A stretch of 64,000 nucleotides of DNA from Mesorhizobium sp. M3A.F.Ca.ET.080.04.2.1 (GCF_003952525.1 NZ_CP034451.1:1798001-1862000); one strand, 5' to 3'. Positions 1-9,244 are shown, counted from the stretch's first letter. Made by a program: numbers and translations. Notes: generated from the letters alone by a model not told the origin.

Positions 1-151
1 CAGTGATTGGCGTCAGCTTATCCACACGATGAACAGTCATTGTTCGTTAATAAATTGCAAATTTTCCGATAATTGGCGTCGTGCTCAAGGTGATTCGAAA
101 TATTGCGACCGATGGGCTGAGCGGCGTTGGCTGCCCGCCTGGATCGTGCAG

Positions 152-748
152 TCAGCAGTTTGAAACCCGGTTTCGCGAATATTCGGCCTTCAGCCATGTT
201 TTCGACGGTCCGCTGCTGTAGCGGCTGTCGGCCCGTTTCGAGATGACGCCACCCAGCCCTGTCTTCTCGATGGCGCGAAAGATCGCCAGAGCGTCACCCT
301 CAAAATGCTCGCTGTATCGGATAGTGCCGACGCCAGGCTCGACCAGTTGCCGGAGCGCGTGCTTGCGCTGCAGGAGGGGCGAGGAGACAAGATCGCGACC
401 GTCGAGATGGAGGATGTCGAAGGCGACGAACACCAGCCGGCTCGGCTCGTTCCAGATCGCGGCTTCCAGCGCAGGAGAATCGGGCGTACCCTGCTCGCCC
501 GACACAACCATCTCGCCGTCGAGAATGGCCGCGCGGCATGGCAATTCGACCGCCAGCGCGATGGGCCAGTATTTTGCCGTCCAGTCACGGCCGTTCTTGC
601 TGTAGAGACGCACGCCGCCTTTATCGATGATGATTTGCGTGCGGTAGCCGTCGAGTTTGGCCTCGTGAACCCATCCCTGATCCTCGGGAGGCTGTTCGAC
701 GAGAGTTGGCATCTGCGGCGGAATGAATTCCAACCGAACGCCGGCCAT
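152..748 (-). CDS. ATP-dependent DNA ligase domain protein, C-terminally truncated
   Basis: The protein carries the adenylation domain of a LigD/bacterial ATP-dependent DNA ligase. The nucleotidyl-lysine motif KLDGYR lies near residue 32, followed by DGEMV, FVAFDILHLDG and a GGVISKR-like segment, and it ends just after KTWLKAEY. In the family this WLK motif closes the adenylation domain and an OB-fold normally follows. Here the frame stops about 10 residues later, so the OB-fold is missing. At about 198 aa it is much shorter than full ligases. I prefer the ATG at 748 (MAGVRLEF); a GTG at 766 is possible. The upstream region is a degenerate tandem copy of the gene's own 5' end. The protein could bind ATP and self-adenylate, but nick sealing is doubtful. 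It may be a decaying accessory gene. Confidence 0.7.
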   Translation of the reverse strand: MAGVRLEFIPPQMPTLVEQPPEDQGWVHEAKLDGYRTQIIIDKGGVRLYSKNGRDWTAKYWPIALAVELPCRAAILDGEMVVSGEQGTPDSPALEAAIWNEPSRLVFVAFDILHLDGRDLVSSPLLQRKHALRQLVEPGVGTIRYSEHFEGDALAIFRAIEKTGLGGVISKRADSRYSSGPSKTWLKAEYSRNRVSNC

Positions 749-1030
749 CTTGGCACGCCTATTCACTTACGCCACCGCCTTTGACGGAATGGTGCTGGCG
801 CGGTCGGCACAGGCGACTCGATATTCCCCCAACTTGGAAGATCTGCCGCCTGTGCCGTGCCCCCACTAACCTATTCTGCGACGGAATGAACTCCAGCCGG
901 CCGCCCCCCAGCCTTGGCACGCTTACGCAATACGCCACCCCTTTTGACGGATAGCGATGGCGCGATCGGCACAGGCTGGCTCGATATTCCCCCCAACTTG
1001 GAAACCTGCCGCCTGTGCCGGCCCCCGCTA
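714..1030. repeat. Imperfect tandem duplication of the ligase 5' end and upstream region
   Basis: Two diverged units of about 155-160 bp lie head to tail, at about 714-870 and 877-1030. Both contain the ligase start segment (reverse strand, encoding something like RLEFIPPQ or RLEFIPSQ), then a block with 'gcgatcggcacagg', 'ctcgatattccccc', 'aacttggaa' and 'tgccgcctgtgcc', and end in 'cccc(a/g)cta'. Only the unit nearer the gene keeps an open reading frame into the ligase. This explains much of the 767-1251 gap. In the remaining 1031-1251 I see nothing recognisable. Confidence 0.75.
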
Positions 1031-1251
1031 AGTCATGAGGAACATCTACGAACACGCCGGCGTTGTCGTTAGCTGCGCATCCAAATACTTATCCGGGCGT
1101 ACATATCTCGCGATCGGCGAGGCGGTTGCCCACCGGCTGATGCAGCCGGCCCGCGCAATGGGGGGATTGCGGCCTCACGGCCACAGGCGTTCCACACGGC
1201 ATTTCATGGAGCATAAGCACCAGGCGATCTCAATCACCACGGGTCTCTGGC

Positions 1252-2394
1252 TCAGCTTCCGAGCGCCTTGAGCCAACCTTCAAACGAGGCGGCCTTCTTT
1301 TGTTCAGCAAGCGAAACAGGCTGGGCGGGGCGCGGCAGCACCACGCTGCTGCGGACCTCGCGGGGGCTGTAGCCAAATTCCTTGCTGAATGCCCGGCTGA
1401 AATTGGCAGCGGAACTGAACCCGACGGCTTCGGCGATAGCGACAATGCGCCGGCTGTCCGCCGGATCGCTGAGTGCGACATGAGCTGCCAAAAGCCGGCG
1501 ACTTTGAATGTAGTGGAGGACGCCACCGCTCGGTTCGAACAACTGATAGAGACGGGAGCGTGAGACGCCGAGCGCCCGGCACATCGAATCCGGAGTGAGA
1601 TGTGCCGCATCCAGATTTTGATGGACGTATCGACGCGCTCGCTCAATGAGCGCGACACTCGCCAACTGTTCGGCGGCCGCGGCATGCTCCGCGGGCGGCG
1701 CGAGGCAGGCAATGATCATGCTGCGCGTTGCGTGTACGATGCGGGGCAGATCTTCAGCCGTGAGACTGCGCAGTCTGGCTTCGATGCTGTTGATGTAGTC
1801 GGCCAGCAGGCTGGCAAGGTTGCCGGACAAAATCGAATTGTTCTTGGCGTCGAGGGTTGCCGCTGCATCGGCGAACAAATCGCGCGGCAAATAGACGAAG
1901 ACACCTTCGGAATCCGTTGTCCTGCCTCGAAACGGGTAGCCAAGCGACCTGATTTCCAATTTGCCCGGCTGGCTTTCCGCGACCCGGCGATCGACCTCCG
2001 TCCATGACCGGCCAGCATGCGGCAAGGCGACATACCAATGATCGATCGAGCTGGAGCGAAGCTTCGCGGCAGAACGGACATAGCTGTGTGCGGGGGCGCG
2101 CTGCTGAACGATCAGCATGCCGCCGAGGTTCCAGGCCGTGTGCTCCGCAGGAAAGCCAGCCTCCGGCGATCTGCCATCCGGCAGCCTGATTTCGACAAGT
2201 GGCGCCATATGCGCCTGCCAGGCGGGGAATTGATCCTCCGGCGTCAGTTCGAGTGTTGAAAAATGCAGAGGCTCGAGTGCCGGCGCGATTGACGGGGCTG
2301 CCTCGTTGTGAGGTTGCGCTTCGCGCGGCCAACGACGTCGATCACGACCCGGCCCCTGCTTCGCAAGCGCCTCGTCTTGCTTCTTAGCGTCCAT
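1252..2394 (-). CDS. AraC-family transcriptional regulator
   Basis: The 380-residue protein has an N-terminal AraC-binding-like sensor domain (roughly residues 40-220) and a C-terminal double helix-turn-helix AraC/XylS DNA-binding domain (roughly 265-355). The first HTH is recognisable at SMCRALGVSRSRLYQLF and the second at AIAEAVGFSSAANFSRAF followed by FGYSPREVR, which is the conserved end of the family. It starts at an ATG in a charged segment (MDAKKQDEAL). The effector cannot be read from sequence, and no obvious target operon lies beside it: it stands alone between the ligase remnant and a small HTH gene. It is likely a cytoplasmic activator of unknown regulon. Confidence 0.88.
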   Translation of the reverse strand: MDAKKQDEALAKQGPGRDRRRWPREAQPHNEAAPSIAPALEPLHFSTLELTPEDQFPAWQAHMAPLVEIRLPDGRSPEAGFPAEHTAWNLGGMLIVQQRAPAHSYVRSAAKLRSSSIDHWYVALPHAGRSWTEVDRRVAESQPGKLEIRSLGYPFRGRTTDSEGVFVYLPRDLFADAAATLDAKNNSILSGNLASLLADYINSIEARLRSLTAEDLPRIVHATRSMIIACLAPPAEHAAAAEQLASVALIERARRYVHQNLDAAHLTPDSMCRALGVSRSRLYQLFEPSGGVLHYIQSRRLLAAHVALSDPADSRRIVAIAEAVGFSSAANFSRAFSKEFGYSPREVRSSVVLPRPAQPVSLAEQKKAASFEGWLKALGS

Positions 2395-2621
2395 CGCGTG
2401 GTGCCATATCCGAATCGATATGCCCCTGCCCTCTCAATCATGTGATGTATCTGGGTAGTCTGGCAAGACTTCAAACCTGGAGCTGACCGAGGCGGGGATC
2501 ACGCGGGATGACAGTAAGAAATGCATGCCGGGATAAGTTTCTGGATGCGGCGCTAACGACACTGTTGACCCGACGCGTATAGATTCATGCATCGTGAAAG
2601 GGCAGTCGAGGAGACCACAAC

Positions 2622-2924
2622 ATGAACGCGAAGCTTACAGGAGAAGCTCGTCGCAAGATAATTCTTGATGGATACGTTAATAACGAACCCTTGAAAGATA
2701 TTGCGGCCAAGCTCGGATGTTCACTTGCCAGTTTGAAGGTTAGTGCCAGCAAGCTCGGTTGCACGCGAACACCGAAGGAGGCGGCGGCTTTTCGGCGCGG
2801 TTTCCATGTACCGGAACACAAGCGACAAGATTACTACCAGCTGATGATCGCTGGTCAGTATAGAGCACGAGAGTGCGCGCAGATTCTTGGTCTTTTGACC
2901 GTGAAGCCAGCAGGCAACAAGTAA
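2622..2924 (+). CDS. Small orphan HTH-like protein
   Basis: This 100-residue protein matches no family I can name. Residues about 18-47 (EPLKDIAAKLGCSLASLKVS) look like a helix-turn-helix of the kind found in homeodomain-like or GcrA-like proteins. A second stretch (YYQLMIAGQYRARECAQILG) reads like another helix pair. A good ribosome-binding site (gaggag) sits about 10 nt before the ATG. Base composition is visibly more AT-rich than its neighbours (aataacgaa, gataattcttgat), which suggests transfer from elsewhere. Its last codons lie inside the first copy of an 88-bp tandem repeat, and it is convergent with smc. It may be a phage- or element-derived DNA-binding protein. Confidence 0.55.
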   Translation: MNAKLTGEARRKIILDGYVNNEPLKDIAAKLGCSLASLKVSASKLGCTRTPKEAAAFRRGFHVPEHKRQDYYQLMIAGQYRARECAQILGLLTVKPAGNK

Positions 2925-3081
2925 GTTAACCACACGACATTATCGGCACTTCTGACCCGAGGGCCAGCCGGCCTCAGCTCGCCTCGCGCATCGGCCAGCA
3001 GGCAACAAGTAAGTTAACCACACGACATTATCGGCACTTCTGACCCGAGGGCCAGCCGGCCTCAGCTCGCCTCGCGCATCG
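2906..3081. repeat. Exact 88-bp tandem direct repeat
   Basis: The segment 2906-2993 is repeated at 2994-3081 with no mismatch that I can see. Each copy begins with 'gccagcaggcaacaag' and ends with 'gcctcgcgcatcg'. Copy 1 carries the last codons of the small HTH gene, and copy 2 carries the last 20 nt of smc, so the duplication separates the two convergent genes without breaking either. It could be a recent slippage or recombination event, or an assembly artefact. Confidence 0.9.
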
Positions 3082-6000
3082 CTTCGGCCGCCTGCAGGTC
3101 GACGGAGACCAGCTGGCTGACGCCCTGCTCGGCCATGGTGACGCCGAACAGCCGGTCCATGCGCGCCATGGTGATCGGATTGTGGGTGATGATGACGAAG
3201 CGCGTCTCGGTGGTCTTGGCCATCTCATCCATCAGGTTGCAGAAGCGCTCGACATTGTGATCGTCGAGCGGCGCGTCGACCTCGTCGAGCACGCAGATCG
3301 GCGCCGGATTGGTCAGGAACACGGCGAAGATCAGCGACATGGCAGTGAGCGCCTGCTCGCCGCCGGAGAGCAGCGTCATCGTCTGCGGCTTCTTGCCGGG
3401 CGGCCGGGCGAGGATTTCGAGGCCGGCCTCGAGAGGATCCTCGGACTCGATCAGCTGAAGCTCGGCGGTGCCGCCGCCGAACAGATGTGAGAACAGCCGC
3501 TGGAAATGGCCGTTGACCACCTCGAAGGCCGACAGCAGGCGTTCGCGGCCCTCGCGGTTGAGGCTCTGGATCGCTTGCCGGAGCTTGCGGATCGCCTCGA
3601 TGATGTCCTCGCGCTCGGAGACGATCGTCTCCAGCCGGTCGGAGAGTTCCTTCTGCTCCTCCTCGGCACGCAGATTGACGGCGCCCAGCCTTTCGCGCTC
3701 GATCTTCAGCCGGTCGAGCTGGCGCTCCACCTCGGCCATGTCCGGCATCGGATCGTCGGCTTCCAGCCCGGTGTGCTTGATGACCAGGTGCGGCGGCGTA
3801 TTCAGCGCTTCCTGGATGCGGGCCTCGACCTCGGCGCGCCGCTCGTCTGCCGCGGTCAACCGCTCCTCGGCGCGGACGCGCGTTTCGCGCGCTTCGGCAA
3901 GCGACTGGATGGCGGCGGTCGCCGCCTTGTCGAGCTCGGCCTGCTTGTTCTCCGCCTCCTGCAGGCGGTCGCCGGCCGCCTGGCGCAGCGTTTCGGCCTC
4001 CGACAGCTGCGACAGCAGCGCGCGGCGTTTGGCGTCGATCTCGTCAGGGGCGTCGGCCAGCCTCTCGCGCTCGGCTTCGCCTTCCGCCTTGCGCTCGCCA
4101 AGGGCGGCTATCTGCGTGGAGGCATTCTCGGCGCGCTCCAGCCAGTTCTTGCGCTCGGTGCCGATGGCGTCGAGCCGGCGCATGCGCGCCTCTGCCTCGC
4201 GCCGCAGGCCTTCATGCACAGCGCGCGCATCGGCAAGCGTGGCACGGTCGCGTGAGACATTGGCGGACGCCTGTTCGAGCTGCAGTTGCAGGTCGCCAAG
4301 GTCGGGCGCGTCCTGGAGCAGCGTCTCGGCTTCGAGGAAGGCGGCTTGCGTTTCCTCATGGCTGTCGACGATGCGGGCGCGCGCCTCGTCGAGCGCGGCG
4401 CGCCGGCTCGCCAGCTCGCCGCCGGCCTTCTCGGCTTCGGCCAGCGCATTGCGCGCGGCGTCCAGCCCGTGCTGGGCATCGCGGCCGGCCTGGCGCGCAT
4501 TGCGCTCGGCCTCGCTCGCCTGGCGCATCGCCTGCTCGGCCCGGGCCAGCGCTTCCTCGGCCTCGCGCAGCACGCGGGTCGCCTGGACGGCCTCGGCATC
4601 GAGCTCGGCAAGACGGTTCTTCTGCGCCAGCCGCTGTGCGGCGGCGGTCGGGGCATCGGCGCTCGCGGTCAGACCGTCCCAGCGCCAAAGCGCGCCGTCG
4701 CGGCTGACCAGCCGCTGCCCAGGTGCAAGCAGCGCCTGAAGGCGGCGACCATCGGCCACCTCGACAATGCCGATCTGCGCCAGGCGGCGGGCAAGCTGCG
4801 CGGGCGCGCGCACCACACTGGCCAGGCTCTTTACGCCTTCGGGCAGTGCCGCATCGCCGGGCTGAACCGCGCTCTCGCCCCAGTGGACCGGGGCGCTGCG
4901 GTCGAGCGGCACGTCGAGATCCTCGCCGAGCGCCGCGCCAAGAGCGGTCTCGTAGCCCCGCTCGACGCTGATCTGTTCCAGCACCGAGGGGAAGAGATCA
5001 CCGCTCGCCGCATTGAGTATCTTCGCCAGCGTGCGCGCTTCCGTTTCGATGCGCGCAAGCTCGGCCCTGGCATCCTGCAGCGGCGGACGCGCGGCCGTTT
5101 CGGCGGCGCGCGCCTCGGCGACCGCTTGCTCGGCGGCGATGGCGCCGGCCTCGCTTTCTTCGAGCCGGGCGAGCGCATCCTCGACCAGAAGCTGCTTCTC
5201 GGCCGGATCGGGCAGGCCGGAAATGCGCGCGACGATGTCGGAAAGCTCGCGATCGACCTCGGCGAGCTGGCGCGCGAAACGGTCACGGCGCTCGGCGGTC
5301 TCGCGCAGCGTGCGCTCGATCTGGTGGCGCGAGGCAGCCGCCTCGGCGCGCTCGGCGGTCAGCGCGGCAAGCCTGGCCTCGCTCTGTGCAAGCGTCGCGC
5401 TAGCCTGCTCGAAGGCGGCGCGCGTGGTGGCCTCGCGCTCGGCCGCGCCTGCGTTCTCCGAATTGAGCTCGGCTTCCTCGGCGCGGAGGCGCTCCAGGAT
5501 ATCGGCATTGTCGCGCACCATCCGCTCCTCGCGGGCGATGTCGGCGTCGAGCTGCTGCAGCCGGCGTTCCAACTCCGCCTGGCGCGAGCGGATACGGCCG
5601 GCTTCTTCCTCGATCTGCGTCTTGGCGATCGACAGGCGCTGGAAGGCGGCGGCAGCGGCGGCCTCGGCGTCGCGCAGATCCGGCAACCGGTGCGCGGCGA
5701 TGCCCTGCTCCCTGGCAGCTGCCATTTGCGCGGCGGCGCGGTCACCGACCAGCGTCGTTGCCGTGGCGAGTGCGGAACGCGCCTCGCCTTCCTGGGTCTT
5801 GGCCAACGTCCAGCGCAGGTGCAGCAGTATAGCCTCGGCCTTGCGGATATCGGCAGACAGGTTCTTGAAGCGGGACGCCTGGCGCGCCTGGCGTTTCAAG
5901 CTGTCGATCTGGCCTTCGAGCTCGCCGACGACGTCGTCCAGCCGCTCGAGGTTCTGCTCGGCGGCCTTCAGCCTGAGTTCGGCCTCGTGCCGGCGCGTGT

Positions 6001-6520
6001 GCAGGCCGGAAATGCCGGCGGCCTCCTCGAGCAGCGCGCGGCGGGCCTGAGGCTTGGCCTGGATAAGCTCGCCGATGCGGCCCTGGCCGACCATGGAGGG
6101 CGAGCGCGCGCCGGTCGACTGATCGGCGAACAAAAGCTGCACGTCCTTGGCACGCGCTTCCTTGCCGTTGATGCGGTAGAGCGAGCCAGCCTCGCGCTCG
6201 ATGCGGCGCGACACCTGCAGTTCATCGGCATCGTTGAAGGCGGCGGGCGCCGTGCGGTCTGTGTTGTCGAGGAAAAGCGTGACCTCGGCGGTGTTGCGCG
6301 CGGGCCGCGCTCCGGAGCCGGAAAAGATCACGTCGTCCATGCCCGACGCGCGCATGTTCTTGTAGGAGCTTTCGCCCATCACCCAGCGCAGCGCCTCGAC
6401 AAGGTTCGACTTGCCGCAGCCGTTCGGCCCGACGATGCCGGTCAGCCCGCGTTCGATGACGAACTCGCCGGGCTCGACGAACGACTTGAAACCGAGGAGG
6501 CGAAGGCGCGAAAACTTCAT
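3062..6520 (-). CDS. smc: Chromosome segregation protein SMC
   Basis: SMC is the ATPase core of bacterial condensin, which loops and organises the chromosome for segregation. The 1152-residue protein has the Walker A motif GPNGCGKSN near residue 31, two long Ala/Glu/Arg-rich coiled coils, and a central hinge (around residues 500-660, with a VERGYETALGAALG stretch). The ABC signature LLSGGEQAL and Walker B CVLDEVDAPLDD lie near the C terminus. Length fits the family. I chose the ATG at 6520 (MKFSRLRLLGFKSF); a GTG three codons upstream is also open. The gene lies directly downstream of a DsbA-like lipoprotein gene on the same strand. Its 3' end is duplicated in the 88-bp repeat. Confidence 0.97.
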   Translation of the reverse strand: MKFSRLRLLGFKSFVEPGEFVIERGLTGIVGPNGCGKSNLVEALRWVMGESSYKNMRASGMDDVIFSGSGARPARNTAEVTLFLDNTDRTAPAAFNDADELQVSRRIEREAGSLYRINGKEARAKDVQLLFADQSTGARSPSMVGQGRIGELIQAKPQARRALLEEAAGISGLHTRRHEAELRLKAAEQNLERLDDVVGELEGQIDSLKRQARQASRFKNLSADIRKAEAILLHLRWTLAKTQEGEARSALATATTLVGDRAAAQMAAAREQGIAAHRLPDLRDAEAAAAAAFQRLSIAKTQIEEEAGRIRSRQAELERRLQQLDADIAREERMVRDNADILERLRAEEAELNSENAGAAEREATTRAAFEQASATLAQSEARLAALTAERAEAAASRHQIERTLRETAERRDRFARQLAEVDRELSDIVARISGLPDPAEKQLLVEDALARLEESEAGAIAAEQAVAEARAAETAARPPLQDARAELARIETEARTLAKILNAASGDLFPSVLEQISVERGYETALGAALGEDLDVPLDRSAPVHWGESAVQPGDAALPEGVKSLASVVRAPAQLARRLAQIGIVEVADGRRLQALLAPGQRLVSRDGALWRWDGLTASADAPTAAAQRLAQKNRLAELDAEAVQATRVLREAEEALARAEQAMRQASEAERNARQAGRDAQHGLDAARNALAEAEKAGGELASRRAALDEARARIVDSHEETQAAFLEAETLLQDAPDLGDLQLQLEQASANVSRDRATLADARAVHEGLRREAEARMRRLDAIGTERKNWLERAENASTQIAALGERKAEGEAERERLADAPDEIDAKRRALLSQLSEAETLRQAAGDRLQEAENKQAELDKAATAAIQSLAEARETRVRAEERLTAADERRAEVEARIQEALNTPPHLVIKHTGLEADDPMPDMAEVERQLDRLKIERERLGAVNLRAEEEQKELSDRLETIVSEREDIIEAIRKLRQAIQSLNREGRERLLSAFEVVNGHFQRLFSHLFGGGTAELQLIESEDPLEAGLEILARPPGKKPQTMTLLSGGEQALTAMSLIFAVFLTNPAPICVLDEVDAPLDDHNVERFCNLMDEMAKTTETRFVIITHNPITMARMDRLFGVTMAEQGVSQLVSVDLQAAEAMREAS

Positions 6521-6637
6521 TCGCGCCACCCCATGAGGGTGTTCCGCAAAAGTGCTCCGCGGTTCTGCGACGAGATCCCGCGGCCAGACAAATGGGCCAG
6601 AACGCCGGGGCGCGAGCGCTTCGGCGCGGCCTGGACG

Positions 6638-7381
6638 TCAGAGCAGAGGGTCGATGATGGCCGACATTTCCTCAATCGACATCGCCCCTTTGTAGGTCTT
6701 TCCATTGATGAAGAAGGTCGGCGTCGAGTCGACCTTGAACTCGTCCGCTCCGCGTTTCTGGACTGCTCTCACATCGTCCAGAAGTTTCTGGTCCGTCAAG
6801 CAGGCCTCAAAGGACTCCTGTGTAAAACCGGCGAGCTTGGAAATCTGCAGCAGCGCTTCCTTGGTGTTGCTGACGCCAACCCAGCTGGGTTGCTGCTTGA
6901 ACAGCACATCGACCATGGCGAAATAGTTGTCCTTGGCGCAGCGTGCCAGCATGAAGCCGGCCTCGGCGCTCGGATCGAACGGGAATTCGCGCAGGATGTA
7001 ACGAGCCTTGCCGGTGTCGATGTACTTTGTCTTCAACTCGGGGAAGGTGGTCGCAGCGAAATGCGCGCAATGCGGGCAAGTCATCGACGCATATTCGACG
7101 ATGGTGACCTTGGCGTCGTCCTTGCCGAGCTGCTTGTCGGGCAGCGCGCCGGGCTTGAGCAGTTCCGCCATGTCGACCGTGCCCTGCGCCTCCGGCACCT
7201 TGGCAGCCGCCGGCGTAGCCGGCTTGGCGGGTGCCGACGGATCGGCTGGCTTCGCATTGGCTGCCTTTGCCTCCTCGCCCGAGTCGCTGCATGCGGCAAG
7301 CAGCGCCACCGCCGGAACGGCGGCCAGCGTGGTCAGAAGGTTCCTGCGGGACAAGCTTTTGCCAGACGGGGCATTGTTCAT
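6638..7381 (-). CDS. DsbA-family thiol-disulfide oxidoreductase lipoprotein
   Basis: This is a periplasmic thioredoxin-fold protein of the DsbA / Com1-like family. The N terminus has SRRNLL followed by a hydrophobic stretch and a lipobox LLAAC, with Cys31 as the likely lipidation site. A Pro/Ala/Lys-rich linker (about residues 38-66) leads to a thioredoxin fold with the redox motif CPHC at 102-105. The cis-proline region reads VDSTPTFFING, as expected. It probably oxidises or isomerises disulfides in exported proteins. The start is the ATG at 7381, with an AGGTG ribosome-binding site; a GTG at 7390 is also open. It sits between the DUF721 gene and smc on the same strand. Confidence 0.9.
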   Translation of the reverse strand: MNNAPSGKSLSRRNLLTTLAAVPAVALLAACSDSGEEAKAANAKPADPSAPAKPATPAAAKVPEAQGTVDMAELLKPGALPDKQLGKDDAKVTIVEYASMTCPHCAHFAATTFPELKTKYIDTGKARYILREFPFDPSAEAGFMLARCAKDNYFAMVDVLFKQQPSWVGVSNTKEALLQISKLAGFTQESFEACLTDQKLLDDVRAVQKRGADEFKVDSTPTFFINGKTYKGAMSIEEMSAIIDPLL

Positions 7382-7579
7382 GCGAATCACCTGATATCGG
7401 TTGGATTTTGCAATGCAAGGGCTAGAAAAGGCGAGAGTTGGCGCGAATTAAGGCATCGCCGTCCCCAATCCAATCGCCAAATTTTTCGGGCGCGATCACG
7501 AATACGCGATATTGAAGACAATTTTGCAGCCCGCCGCATGTCTTTTCCCGACAGCGCTGCCCATTTTCGGGAGACAGGC

Positions 7580-8080
7580 TCACGGTCTTTTTTGGCCCAT
7601 GATCGTCGCTCCAAGCCGCTCCAGGGAAGCGCGCAAGCCATCGTCCTCGATCTTGCCTACGGTGCGCGCCAGCTTCGCCTTCTCGGCCTCGCTGAGCGGG
7701 CGCGGCGCCGGTTTCGGCCGGGCTTTTTGCGGCAGGACCGGCTTCTGCAGAATCCTGATGCGGCCGATCGCATTGAACCCCAGAAAGGCGTTGACGCGGT
7801 TGATGACCTCGCCGGCTTCATGCTGAAGATGGAGAGCGGCCATGCCTTCGCAGGCGATGATCAGCGTCGCCGGCTCGAAGGGGTCGTCCTCATGCAGGCG
7901 GCGCGGCCACTGGATTTTTTCCGGGCGCGAATGGGCGGCAAGTCGGGGGCCGGCGATCTCTTCCCAGGACTGCACCAGCCCGATCGAGATGCCGGCGCGC
8001 TTCTTCAGCACCGGATCGAGGATCTCGGTGGCGAGATCGCTCACCGGAACGGGATTGCCGAAGGGCCTTTTCCCTGCCAT
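7580..8080 (-). CDS. DUF721 / DciA-like protein
   Basis: The 166-residue protein belongs to the DUF721 family. The hallmarks are an N-terminal helical part with GLVQSWEEIAGPRLAAHSRP, then LIIACEGMAALHLQHEAGEV and a segment rich in Ile/Leu (GFNAIGRIRIL). DUF721 includes DciA, the loader or modulator of the DnaB replicative helicase in bacteria that lack DnaC/DnaI; that role is known for the family and only inferred here. The C terminus (PARPLSEAEKAKL-like) is a charged, probably flexible tail. It is divergent from mutY with only 32 bp between start codons, so the two promoters must overlap. Confidence 0.85.
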   Translation of the reverse strand: MAGKRPFGNPVPVSDLATEILDPVLKKRAGISIGLVQSWEEIAGPRLAAHSRPEKIQWPRRLHEDDPFEPATLIIACEGMAALHLQHEAGEVINRVNAFLGFNAIGRIRILQKPVLPQKARPKPAPRPLSEAEKAKLARTVGKIEDDGLRASLERLGATIMGQKRP

Positions 8081-8112
8081 GTGCGTTTTCCAGTCCCTGA
8101 CTTATCCGATCA

Positions 8113-9234
8113 ATGGCACCGCAAGACCAGACCCGCAAGGCTACAAAATCAGCAGATGCCGGCATCGCCGCGCGCCTGCTTGCCTGGTACGACGCGCATC
8201 ACCGCGACCTGCCCTGGCGCGTGACGCCCGGCGCCTTCGCGCGCGGAGCAAGGCCTGACCCTTATCGCGTCTGGCTGTCCGAGGTCATGCTGCAACAGAC
8301 CACGGTCGAGGCGGTAAAAGCCTATTTTCGCACCTTCGTGGAGAAATGGCCCACCGTCGAGGCGCTGGCAGCGGCGCCGGCCGAGGACGTCATGAAGGCC
8401 TGGGCCGGGCTCGGCTACTATTCCCGGGCACGCAACCTGAAAGCCTGCGCCGACCTGCTGGCTCGGCAGGGCGGCCGCTTTCCCGATACCGAGACCGGCC
8501 TGAAGGAATTGCCGGGCATCGGCACCTATACGGCGGCAGCGATCGCGGCGATCGCCTTCGACCGGCCGGCAGCGGTCGTCGACGGCAATGTCGAGCGCGT
8601 CATCTCGCGGCTTTATTCGGTCGAGACGCCGCTAAGCGAGGCCAAACCGGAGATCCGCGCGCTCGTCGAGGACTTGGTGCCAGACAACCGGCCAGGGGAC
8701 TTCGCCCAGGCGATGATGGATCTCGGCGCGACGATCTGCACACCGCGCCGGCCGCGCTGCATGCTGTGCCCGCTGCGCGAGGATTGCAGCGCCATTCTTT
8801 CAGGCGATCCGGAACGCTTCCCGGTCCGGCTGCCCAAGGACGACAGGCCGTTCAGGCGCGGTGCGGCCTTCGTCGCCGAGCGCGGCGACGGCGCCGTCCT
8901 GTTGCGCAAGCGGCCGGAGAAGGGCCTGCTCGGCGGCATGACGGAGGTGCCCACGACCGCCTGGACGGCACGCGCAGACGGCGCCACGACCACGGATGCA
9001 GCACCCTTTCCGGCCGACTGGCAGCGCGCCGGGCGCATCGCCCATGTCTTCACCCATTTCGCGCTCGAACTCGAAGTCTTCCATGCCCACATCAAAGGTG
9101 ACGCACCGGACGGACATTTCTGGTCGCTGGCCCATGACATTTCCGGGGAAGCGCTGCCCACCGTCATGAAAAAGGTCATCGAGGCGGCCATACCGGGCGC
9201 GACCAAAAAGCGACGGCTGCACCACCCGCATTGA
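8113..9234 (+). CDS. mutY: A/G-specific adenine DNA glycosylase MutY
   Basis: MutY removes adenine mispaired with 8-oxoguanine. The 373-residue protein has the helix-hairpin-helix segment LPGIGTYTAAAI, the catalytic Asp in VVDGNVERV, and the four-cysteine iron-sulfur motif CTPRRPRCMLCPLREDC (spacing 6-2-5). A C-terminal NUDIX-like 8-oxoG recognition domain contains HVFTHFALELEV. All catalytic elements are present and length is normal. It is divergent from the DUF721 gene and is followed after 10 bp by a HAD hydrolase, probably in one transcript that ends at the hairpin at 9874-9913. Confidence 0.96.
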   Translation: MAPQDQTRKATKSADAGIAARLLAWYDAHHRDLPWRVTPGAFARGARPDPYRVWLSEVMLQQTTVEAVKAYFRTFVEKWPTVEALAAAPAEDVMKAWAGLGYYSRARNLKACADLLARQGGRFPDTETGLKELPGIGTYTAAAIAAIAFDRPAAVVDGNVERVISRLYSVETPLSEAKPEIRALVEDLVPDNRPGDFAQAMMDLGATICTPRRPRCMLCPLREDCSAILSGDPERFPVRLPKDDRPFRRGAAFVAERGDGAVLLRKRPEKGLLGGMTEVPTTAWTARADGATTTDAAPFPADWQRAGRIAHVFTHFALELEVFHAHIKGDAPDGHFWSLAHDISGEALPTVMKKVIEAAIPGATKKRRLHHPH

Positions 9235-9244
9235 AAGGCAGGCA

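Noticed and set aside
1035..1271. A 78-codon + strand frame in the gap next to the AraC gene
   Set aside because: No ribosome-binding site, no family resemblance, and it overlaps the AraC-gene end.
4286..8224. A 1312-codon open frame on the + strand, antisense to smc and the dsbA-like gene
   Set aside because: It lies opposite convincing genes and has no recognisable domain. Long antisense frames are expected from GC-rich codon use in long high-GC genes such as smc.
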